From the NCBI GenBank assembly GCA_043769275.1, contig JAYVJM010000051.1, positions 1 through 6,167 of the forward strand: a DNA stretch of 6,167 nt, in the 5' to 3' direction. The notes below the pieces were generated by a model. That model was not told where the DNA came from. It searched no databases and was given only the letters and a program-made list of their open reading frames with translations. This DNA is from JAYVJM01 sp043769275. GTDB taxonomy: Bacteria; Pseudomonadota; Gammaproteobacteria; Pseudomonadales; UBA7239. The position numbers and the translations under genes are program-made. Shown here piece by piece: positions 1 to 6,133 of this stretch. Position 1 is the stretch's first letter, and the number at the start of each line of letters is the position of its first letter.

Positions 1-23
1 TCGACAGGCTCAGGGCGAACGGG
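1..23. repeat. Truncated end of a probable dispersed intergenic repeat
   Basis: The first bases read TCGACAGGCTCAGGGCGAAC followed by GGG. This closely resembles a short imperfect-palindromic element that I recall being scattered between genes in many proteobacterial genomes, with forms such as TTCGACAGGCTCAGCCCGAA. The TCGA and CGAA ends can pair, which gives a weak hairpin. It lies 4 bases past the stop codon of the large minus-strand gene, a typical place for such elements and one where it could protect or end the transcript. Only one copy is visible and the window edge cuts it, so the repeat identity rests on recollection, not on a second copy here. Confidence 0.5.
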
Positions 24-27
24 GGCA

Positions 28-3000
28 TCAATTTGCGAAGTCATTTTTAACCGCATCCTTAGCCTTCAATTCCTCTGCGCTTTTAGGCCGCCACAGAGCT
101 TGTGCGCTAAAACAATGCCATGCCCAGCGGCTCCAGTTAATGCACGCGAATACAATCCACAGTGACCACGCCAGCATCACAACGCGATACACCCACATGG
201 GTGTAGAGATGGTCCAAGCTTGCGGCAGGGTGTCAACTGATTGATCTTGATACCATTGCAATAAGCGCGCTGTGGAGCCGTTGCCTGCAACTTGCATGTC
301 GGGGGATGAGAGCAGGCTCATCGGGATGGTTCCGAGTAAAGAGCCCAACGCCAGCAGCGTTAGCAACACCAACGCGACTTGTAGGGTATTAAATTTTCCG
401 CGTGTGAAGGTGTTAATGTCTAATTTCGCACGGTATGCCATCGCAAAAAACCAGATGACCAACAGCAAGCTGCCTGCACTATTGATGGTGCTCATGCCAA
501 GCCCTAGCAGAAGCCATTGCCACGTTTTTACGGGTGTCATTCGCGTGTAGCCGAGCGCGAACGAAGCGGCAAGCACGATAAGTAATACGCCCCAAAACAG
601 CAACGCAGGCCCCATTGCGGGGCCGCCTGCTAACAGCAGCCAACGGTTGGCGGACGGGGATACGTCAATTTGGATATTGCTGGCCGCTTCGCCCAGTGCT
701 AGCGCGGGCGTGCTGTCGTGCCAGCCAATACCGTTTAATTGCCGCCATTCCACATGAATTTTTTGCGTGCCAGGGTGCAGATTCAGACGCAGTTTTTCGC
801 CGCTCAGTGGATTGCTTTGCGCGATGCCGTCCAACGTTACTGCCAACAATTGGCTGTTGGGAGGCAGTGTTAATGCCCATTCGCCACCTTGCGAGCTGCG
901 CATGACAATATCAAGTGTCATGTGACCTGCACGGGCACCGGGCGTGTAATTCAAATGGACTGATTCGATGGTGTGCGTTGCGCCATCTACGGCCACAGGG
1001 CGCTGCACGGCCAATGTCAGGCTTTCGCCCGGCCAAGGTTGCCAAGTTGGCAGCATCGCGCTGTCTGCCTGTTGTTTGATCGGTGGCAGGCCGCTGAAAT
1101 CCACATGCCAGATGGGGGAAACGTCAAACCGCCATATTTCAACCCATGGTTGTTCGGTGGCGGCTTTCAGGTTGATGTGGGCATTTTGTTTGAGTGAAGA
1201 ATGCCAGCTAAATGTTTGATCGCTTGCGCCCATCGCCACTTGTACTTTCCCGTCTTGCATGCGAATGCCGCCAGTGAGCACGGCTTCATCTGGCAGTGTG
1301 TTTACAACCAGAGAAATGGCTCCTTGTTGTGGGGAAATGCGTTCGACGACGGTGTCTAGCGTCCATTCCAAGCCGAGGTTAATCGTTCGCGTAACCGTCA
1401 CAAAAACCGGTGCTTGCACGGGCTGCAATTGCGCGGCTTGCCCTGCTGTAGCGGTTTTCTGTTCACGGCGAAGCTCAAGGTTGCCGCTAGGCGCAAAGCC
1501 GTCGACCAGCCCAGATACCTCCCATCCTCTGGCTACAACGCGTATGTTGTGTGTGGCCAACGTAAAAGGCAGTTGCATGGTATCGGTAGGTGCTTCGCCT
1601 TCCAGAACTACGCTGTGTGCGCCGACCGGCAAGGCTAGCCAGAGCGCGCCTTCGCTGCCGCGCAACAGGCTAATCGCGTTTTTACCGTCGACTATCACGG
1701 CGCGTGGTTGCCATTGCGCCAATTTCACCGGCAGTGGCACGGCGACATTGCTGTAGTTATTGATGGCTAGCTCTATGCGCAAGCTGTTCTCATTGATCTG
1801 TAAAAGGCTTGTGTTGATGGCTGCGCAGTCTGGGGCGCAATCGGGCGCGAGCAGCAGGCGGCTTTCCAGCTCAGTCAGAAACGCGGGTGGCGGAAAGCCA
1901 TCTGCGGCTAGAGCAGGTTTACTCCATCCGCCAGAAAGTAGGGCGAGCATAATGATCAACAGCAAAGGCGATGCAGCAGCGTTTGCTAATGATGTAGGTT
2001 CGCGTGCAGGGCATAAAAGCGGGCAGGCGGCGCGTAACAATATGCCTGCAAAAAAGAAGATCAACAGCACGGATAGCAAACGCAAAGTGCTATAGGCCGC
2101 AGGCGATAACCAATACAAGTGCAGGTTTTGGCTGGCAATGACAGAGCCGTTCCAGCGCAAGTCAACGGTTTGCCATTCCCACGCAGGCAGCCCTGGGCCT
2201 GTTTGGATTTTGGCGGTGCTGTCGTAGCCGGTTTTGAGTGCTGGCATGGGCGGTGGCGGGGTGCTGGCTAAGCTGAACATTTTGCGCTGCGCACGCACGG
2301 CGCCTGCCATCATGGCTTCGTTGGCTCGGGCAGCAGTTGGTGTGGCATCTTCGGCTTGTGCTTCAGTTGCCGTTTGTATTTGCCACGGTTTTTCCAATTG
2401 TGGGTACATGGCAAGTCGCACTTGTGTTATCGAAAATTGCACGATGAACATAACCAGCAGAACGAAACTGAGAGACAGATAGAGCGTAAGGGCGCGTTGA
2501 ACTCGACCCTGTGGTAGAGCGCGTAACAAGGCCAGTGCCAGCAGGGCGTTTAACCAGATAAAAATGGGTGCGCCACCGGCGTGATAGCTCAATAGCAGTG
2601 CTGCCAACGCGGTGATGCCAGCGGTCATGCCCAGCAGCCGCAGACTGGTGGCGGCGATAATCAGAACCACAAAAATAGCCCACAAGTTCCAGCGCGCTAA
2701 CCATGTGCTGTTTTCGCTGTCCGCTCCATTGGCGTGTAATAGCAGCCAGCCAGGTGGTACGTGCAAAAGCGCGGATACCTGTGAAAAATCGGTTTGCCAA
2801 CCGCTGGCGGAAAGCGTTTTTTTGATAGGTTCAAAACGGCTCAGGGCTGTGAGATTTAAAGCGCCTTGGCGTAATTCAATACCTGCTTTTTCTGCGGTTT
2901 TAGGGGCGTTGCTGAGTGTGGTGATGAGTTGCGGTTCGCCGTTGACGTTGGCACTGCCCAGAGTGTAACCCTCAGCCATTACAAAACGTGCAGCGCGGTT

Positions 3001-4197
3001 TAAATTGCCGTTAATACGGTCGCGTATTGTGTAACCGTTGCCGTCAAACGCCAGCCACATATCGCGTACTAATCGTAATTGATCGGGCGTGGAAGCTGTG
3101 TCACCGCGTTGCTGTACGGTCAGTTGCAAATCATTTGTTGTACGCATTAAAAAAGCGGGCAATGTGCGCCAGGTTTCTGGCAGTTCTGTTTGTGATGGGT
3201 CTATGGCTGGTGCTCCACTGACAGACACACGCCGCAAGCTGCTATCTTCGGCAAACACCCACACTTCTTCCGCAGGCCAATCTTCGCTCGTTTTTTTACT
3301 GGCGAAACGCAGTGGCTGGCCTTCAAAGCGACTGCGCAAATGTACTGTCCACTGGCCGGCGCGTACCTGCATTCGTAGCTGGCCGTCGGCTTCAATACGC
3401 GCGGGTAGGGGAGAGTCAAAATTGATCACTTGTGATCCGTCCAGCAAAAATTGCCCGAGTGTGATTTCGCGGTCATGACCCGCTACGGCCAGCCGCAACT
3501 CCGTGTTCATCTCTATTGGAATGCCGTCATCTAATTTTCGGAAAACTTGCACCTTGAGGCTGTCTGCATCGGCATCCGTTGGTGCCGTTGTGGTTTTGCC
3601 TAGTAGTAAAAAACCCTGCTCGTCCAGCGTGGTGGCCAATGGTTTCCCTTCAACGGTCAGGCTCACCAATGCGCTGCTAGAGGGCAGTGCTAAACGGCTC
3701 GGCAGTTCCTCCCACGTTATGCTGCCGTGCAGGCTATATTCGCCCGCGTTCAGCCATAGGGCGGGGCGGCCATCGTGCGCGACAACCTGCGCCGCGTACT
3801 CGTTGTTGCCGTCGTGGAGGCGCGTGTCGCGTGGCCAGTAGCGCTCTTCGCCCGGGAGGATTACCCAGCCTGGCGCAAATAATTGCCCTGTTTGTGAGAA
3901 TTGGGCTGCGTTGGCGCTGGCATCTATCGACAAGCGTCCAGGCCATGCGCACAGCCGTTGGTCAAGTTGCGTAATGTTGCGCGGGCAGTTGATATCGCGG
4001 TGTTTATCCAGCACCCAACTGCGCCAGCCCTGTAGCTGTGCGGGTATAAAAATCGTTGCGTCGGCATGGATGCTGGTCGTGCTGGTTGGCGTATCGTTGC
4101 TGTTGGCAAAGGCCGACACGCTGAGGCTCGCCATGGCGATCAGCCAGTAAATAAACCGTAACTTTTGCACGACGGACTTCTTGAGTGACGATGGCAT
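28..4197 (-). CDS. Giant duplicated-module envelope protein, secreted N-terminus and about 11 membrane segments, function unknown
   Basis: This 1389-residue protein of unknown function is predicted to sit in the inner membrane with large periplasmic parts. A signal peptide covers residues 1-31 (KK and K..R n-region, hydrophobic FIYWLIAMASLSV, then SAFA/NS). A beta-rich periplasmic region (32-502) follows, with a probable disulfide pair C71/C83. Membrane segments lie near 503-523, 524-545, 546-563 and 570-593, then an Ala/Pro-rich outer loop (594-702), segment 703-722, and a signal-like segment 742-764 ending PALAA. A second periplasmic region (765-1193, C787/C791) is followed by segments near 1194-1216, 1227-1240, 1241-1255, 1270-1294 and 1335-1354, and a charged tail. 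Arg/Lys clusters at 522/732, 559-568, 1219-1224, 1256-1266 and 1357-1380 fit an inside location. The two halves are diverged copies. Start: the ATG at 4197 has AAGGA six bases upstream. An in-frame ATG at 4221 (eight residues longer) overlaps the upstream stop as ATGA but has no ribosome site. The frame is intact, with no sign of decay. Confidence 0.85.
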   Translation of the reverse strand: MPSSLKKSVVQKLRFIYWLIAMASLSVSAFANSNDTPTSTTSIHADATIFIPAQLQGWRSWVLDKHRDINCPRNITQLDQRLCAWPGRLSIDASANAAQFSQTGQLFAPGWVILPGEERYWPRDTRLHDGNNEYAAQVVAHDGRPALWLNAGEYSLHGSITWEELPSRLALPSSSALVSLTVEGKPLATTLDEQGFLLLGKTTTAPTDADADSLKVQVFRKLDDGIPIEMNTELRLAVAGHDREITLGQFLLDGSQVINFDSPLPARIEADGQLRMQVRAGQWTVHLRSRFEGQPLRFASKKTSEDWPAEEVWVFAEDSSLRRVSVSGAPAIDPSQTELPETWRTLPAFLMRTTNDLQLTVQQRGDTASTPDQLRLVRDMWLAFDGNGYTIRDRINGNLNRAARFVMAEGYTLGSANVNGEPQLITTLSNAPKTAEKAGIELRQGALNLTALSRFEPIKKTLSASGWQTDFSQVSALLHVPPGWLLLHANGADSENSTWLARWNLWAIFVVLIIAATSLRLLGMTAGITALAALLLSYHAGGAPIFIWLNALLALALLRALPQGRVQRALTLYLSLSFVLLVMFIVQFSITQVRLAMYPQLEKPWQIQTATEAQAEDATPTAARANEAMMAGAVRAQRKMFSLASTPPPPMPALKTGYDSTAKIQTGPGLPAWEWQTVDLRWNGSVIASQNLHLYWLSPAAYSTLRLLSVLLIFFFAGILLRAACPLLCPAREPTSLANAAASPLLLIIMLALLSGGWSKPALAADGFPPPAFLTELESRLLLAPDCAPDCAAINTSLLQINENSLRIELAINNYSNVAVPLPVKLAQWQPRAVIVDGKNAISLLRGSEGALWLALPVGAHSVVLEGEAPTDTMQLPFTLATHNIRVVARGWEVSGLVDGFAPSGNLELRREQKTATAGQAAQLQPVQAPVFVTVTRTINLGLEWTLDTVVERISPQQGAISLVVNTLPDEAVLTGGIRMQDGKVQVAMGASDQTFSWHSSLKQNAHINLKAATEQPWVEIWRFDVSPIWHVDFSGLPPIKQQADSAMLPTWQPWPGESLTLAVQRPVAVDGATHTIESVHLNYTPGARAGHMTLDIVMRSSQGGEWALTLPPNSQLLAVTLDGIAQSNPLSGEKLRLNLHPGTQKIHVEWRQLNGIGWHDSTPALALGEAASNIQIDVSPSANRWLLLAGGPAMGPALLFWGVLLIVLAASFALGYTRMTPVKTWQWLLLGLGMSTINSAGSLLLVIWFFAMAYRAKLDINTFTRGKFNTLQVALVLLTLLALGSLLGTIPMSLLSSPDMQVAGNGSTARLLQWYQDQSVDTLPQAWTISTPMWVYRVVMLAWSLWIVFACINWSRWAWHCFSAQALWRPKSAEELKAKDAVKNDFAN

Positions 4198-4203
4198 ACA
4201 GGT

Positions 4204-4208
4204 TCCTT
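4204..4208 (-). promoter_or_regulatory. Ribosome binding site that decides the start of the giant gene
   Basis: On the minus strand, AAGGA stands six bases before the ATG at 4197-4195. The alternative ATG at 4221 is preceded by GCGCCTTTCTTGTTTCGCC, which has no Shine-Dalgarno match. The shorter start also puts the Lys-rich signal-peptide n-region directly at the N-terminus. Both points favour 4197. Confidence 0.7.
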
Positions 4209-4217
4209 GTGGATCAT

Positions 4218-5183
4218 TCATGGCGAAACAAGAAAGGCGCGGATATTGTCAGCCACCTGTGTTATTGCTGCTTGCCGTGCTTTAAGGCTGGCCCATGCGG
4301 TGTGCGGTGTAATGATGAGATGGGGAATATCGGGTGCTAGCAAGGGGTGATCAACGGGTGGCGGCTCTTGGCTTAATACATCCAGTGCGGCACCTCGGAT
4401 GCGGTTTGCACGCAGTGCCGATGCCAGTGCTTTCTCGTCAATCAAGCCGCCGCGTGCAGTGTTAATCAGCATGGTCTCTGGCTTCATCAAGGCAAATTCA
4501 GGCGCACCGATCAGCTTCGTTGTTTGTGGCGTTAGCGGGCAATGCAGGCTAATAACATCGGCTTCTGATAGGCACTCATGCAGCGGCCTTCGCAAAATGC
4601 CGTCTTGTGTGCCGGCGGGTTCACCCACACGGCTGGCGGCGATCACGCGCATGTTCAACGCTGCCTGCGCAGCATGCGCCACGGCGCGACCAAGCTCACC
4701 ATACCCTACAATCAACAGCGTTTTGCCGGCCAGCTCTATGACGGAGTAATCCAGTCGACAGAAAAATGGGCTTTTGCTCCATCCTCCCTGTGTGATGAGT
4801 TTTTGATATTCGGGCAGGCGTATAGCGAGTGCCAGCATCAACGCCAGCGTATGCTGTGTGACGGATTGTGTGGCGTAAGCGCATGCATTGCGTACGGTAA
4901 TGCCGCGTGCGGCAGCGGCGACGAGGTCAATGTTATCGGTGCCTGTGGCCGTTGAGGCAATCAAGCGCAGATTAGGACACTGCGCGAAAATCGTCTCGTT
5001 GAGCACGCACTTGTTGGTAATGACAATTTCGGCATTTTTTAGGCGTGTGCCAATGTCAGCGGGCGGGGTGAGATCGTAGACAGTGAGCGGCGTAAGTAAC
5101 TGGATGGCACTTAGATCAACATCCTTGCCAACCGTGGCGGCATCAAGAAACACGGCAGGCTTTGTGAAGCAGGGAGTGTTCAT
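4218..5183 (-). CDS. D-2-hydroxyacid dehydrogenase, glycerate/hydroxypyruvate reductase type
   Basis: A complete 321-residue NAD(P)-dependent D-2-hydroxyacid dehydrogenase, the usual length for this cytoplasmic family. It probably reduces hydroxypyruvate or glyoxylate to D-glycerate or glycolate, or a related 2-keto acid. The catalytic/substrate domain is split (about 1-105 and 295-321) around a Rossmann domain. Visible motifs are the substrate-loop STATGTDNID (77-86), the nucleotide-binding GYGELG (160-165), NTARGG with the substrate-binding Arg244, ALDV with Asp268, SQEPP with catalytic Glu273, and PHTAW with catalytic His294. The WSKSPFF stretch (135-141) before the Rossmann fold resembles bacterial hprA-type glycerate dehydrogenases. 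The second strand ends in AASR (182-185) and lacks the Asp typical of strictly NAD-dependent members, so NADP(H) use is possible (inference). The ATG start has AAGGTG seven bases upstream. Its stop lies 20 bases before the preferred start of the giant gene, so co-transcription is likely. The exact substrate cannot be read from sequence. Confidence 0.93.
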   Translation of the reverse strand: MNTPCFTKPAVFLDAATVGKDVDLSAIQLLTPLTVYDLTPPADIGTRLKNAEIVITNKCVLNETIFAQCPNLRLIASTATGTDNIDLVAAAARGITVRNACAYATQSVTQHTLALMLALAIRLPEYQKLITQGGWSKSPFFCRLDYSVIELAGKTLLIVGYGELGRAVAHAAQAALNMRVIAASRVGEPAGTQDGILRRPLHECLSEADVISLHCPLTPQTTKLIGAPEFALMKPETMLINTARGGLIDEKALASALRANRIRGAALDVLSQEPPPVDHPLLAPDIPHLIITPHTAWASLKARQAAITQVADNIRAFLVSP

Positions 5184-5190
5184 AGCGGAT

Positions 5191-5196
5191 CACCTT
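5191..5196 (-). promoter_or_regulatory. Ribosome binding site of the dehydrogenase gene
   Basis: The minus strand reads AAGGTG, then seven bases, then ATG at 5183-5181. This is a good Shine-Dalgarno match at normal spacing and supports the chosen start. Confidence 0.7.
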
Positions 5197-5263
5197 CGAT
5201 GAAGCCCGCCGAAAGAGTGCAGTTTCCCTCTGTGTTCTTGCGGCTGTGCGGGGCTGGATGGCA

Positions 5264-5273
5264 AGTATATGAT
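5264..5273. promoter_or_regulatory. Candidate overlapping divergent -10 elements
   Basis: The sequence AGTATATGAT is the only AT-rich block in the 120-base gap between the divergent genes. On the plus strand it contains TATGAT (5268-5273), which would start a transcript about 25 bases before the yrfG ATG. On the minus strand it contains TATACT (5269-5264), which would give the dehydrogenase a leader of about 75 bases. Both match five of six positions of the sigma-70 -10 consensus. Neither has a convincing -35 at 16-18 bases, so one or both may be chance or may need an activator. Confidence 0.35.
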
Positions 5274-5303
5274 GAGCGCATCTGAAGTTTCTTGTTGAAC
5301 AGT

Positions 5304-5996
5304 ATGACTTTGCAAGCACTTTCTTTAAAAAACGGCCTTATTGATTGGGCGAAAGTAGACACTGTGCTGTTGGATATGGACGGTACTTTGCTTGATCTTC
5401 ACTTTGATAATTACTTTTGGCAAAGCCATTTGCCTAATCATTACGCGCAAAAGCACAAAGTAGATGTCCTTCAGGCAAAGGCTCTGCTGGAGCCGCGTAT
5501 GGCGCGGGAGGAAGGTACGCTGAACTGGTATTGTCTCGATTTTTGGAGCCGCGAACTGGGCGTTGATATTATTACGCTTAAGCGCGAAGTGAGCCATTTG
5601 ATTCGGCCGCATACGTACGCGCTTCGTTTTTTACGAGCACTCAGAGCCGCAAAAAAAGACGTGTGGCTGGTGACGAATGCGCACAGCGATAGCGTGAACC
5701 TCAAGCTGGAGCACACGCCGCTGGCTTCATGGCTGAATCGTATCGTCACATCCCATACAATGGGGTTTCCCAAAGAAAAAGCGGAATTTTGGTCTGCCTT
5801 ACAAGTGGCGCATCCCTTTGAAAAAATGCGCGCATTAATGGTGGACGACAACATCAGCGTCTTGCGTGCTGCGCGTACTTATGGCATTGCACAGTTGCTG
5901 TGTATCGTAAAACCCAGCAGTGCCGCGCCTGCGATACCCGTGACAGAATTCCAAAATTTGCATGGTTTTGATGAGCTACTTGCTCACGATGCTTAA
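5304..5996 (+). CDS. yrfG: GMP/IMP nucleotidase, HAD superfamily (YrfG)
   Basis: A 230-residue haloacid-dehalogenase-type phosphatase that closely matches E. coli YrfG (222 residues), a cytoplasmic 5'-nucleotidase acting on GMP and IMP. The HAD motifs are in order: I, DMDGT with nucleophile Asp24 and acid/base Asp26; II, LVTNA with Thr124; III, Lys157 in GFPKEK; IV, VDD with the Mg-binding Asp181 and Asp182. The helical cap lies between motifs I and II and carries two YrfG signatures that I recognise, FDNYFWQ (34-40) and TLNWYCLDFW (72-81). The E. coli form of the latter reads TLNWYCLDYW. KLEHT (134-138) also matches. The frame stays open up to TTG codons at 5292 and 5295. ATG 5304 is preferred, although no strong ribosome site precedes it and E. 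coli YrfG starts roughly 14 residues further in. It is transcribed away from the dehydrogenase, and nothing shows shared control beyond the common intergenic gap. No key residue is missing. Confidence 0.93.
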   Translation: MTLQALSLKNGLIDWAKVDTVLLDMDGTLLDLHFDNYFWQSHLPNHYAQKHKVDVLQAKALLEPRMAREEGTLNWYCLDFWSRELGVDIITLKREVSHLIRPHTYALRFLRALRAAKKDVWLVTNAHSDSVNLKLEHTPLASWLNRIVTSHTMGFPKEKAEFWSALQVAHPFEKMRALMVDDNISVLRAARTYGIAQLLCIVKPSSAAPAIPVTEFQNLHGFDELLAHDA

Positions 5997-6005
5997 CGGC
6001 ATCTG

Positions 6006-6020
6006 TGCTGCGCGACAGCA
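6006..6020. other. Small inverted repeat just after yrfG
   Basis: TGCTG and CAGCA flank a five-base loop (CGCGA), ten bases after the yrfG stop codon. The position suits a transcription terminator. However, the stem is only five pairs and no run of T follows, so it is at best a weak or Rho-assisted terminator. Confidence 0.25.
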
Positions 6021-6052
6021 TCACACTGATTGAATTTCATTGAGACAAACCC

Positions 6053-6130
6053 ATGCAAAACACGCAACATGACATGTGCTGTCAATTCTGGACACCAAAC
6101 CTTCAGGCAACTGCCAACGTTATCGTCTGA
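6053..6130 (+). CDS. Possible 25-residue leader peptide ORF
   Basis: ATG at 6053 opens a 25-codon frame ending in TGA at 6128-6130. It is in the same frame as, and three bases before, the ATG of the next possible gene. The peptide holds two adjacent cysteines and a Trp (DMCCQFW) and ends ANVIV. There is no strong ribosome site, only TGAGACAAACCC before the ATG. It could be a regulatory leader, a remnant of an older N-terminus, or simply chance. The segment TPNLQATA resembles TPNLATA at the start of the following frame. Confidence 0.2.
   Translation: MQNTQHDMCCQFWTPNLQATANVIV
6070..6084. promoter_or_regulatory. Inverted repeat TGACA-N5-TGTCA, possible operator
   Basis: Perfect five-base half sites TGACA and TGTCA are separated by TGTGC, about 50 bases before the ATG at 6134. 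The layout (short palindromic half sites at ten-base centre spacing) fits a dimeric regulator site or a small hairpin in the leader. No second copy is seen in the window and no regulator gene is present, so the assignment is tentative. Confidence 0.25.
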
Positions 6131-6133
6131 ATT

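Noticed and set aside
1259..1756. A 165-codon plus-strand frame opposite the giant gene.
   Set aside because: It is antisense to a long, intact, well-structured coding frame. It is rich in Ser, Arg, Cys and Pro with no motif, as expected of a shadow.
1906..1950. Met750 of the giant protein as a start of a separate second gene.
   Set aside because: There is no Shine-Dalgarno sequence before it on the minus strand, and the frame is continuous from the N-terminus. Fusion is the simpler reading.
2363..2800. A 145-codon minus-strand frame inside the giant gene.
   Set aside because: It is an out-of-frame shadow of the membrane-segment region. Its composition (many Arg, Thr, Ser) is typical of a shifted frame and no family is recognised.
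5238..5243. TTGCGG as the -35 partner of the plus-strand TATGAT.
   Set aside because: The spacing would be 24 bases, well outside the 16-18 usual for sigma-70 promoters.
5180..5362. Minus-strand 60-codon frame ending in an ATGA overlap with the dehydrogenase start.
   Set aside because: It runs antisense through the start of yrfG and the promoter gap, has no ribosome site or recognisable domain, and the overlap is explained by chance.
6006..6020. Strong intrinsic terminator for yrfG.
   Set aside because: The stem is only five pairs and no T-run follows, so it is listed only as an inverted repeat.
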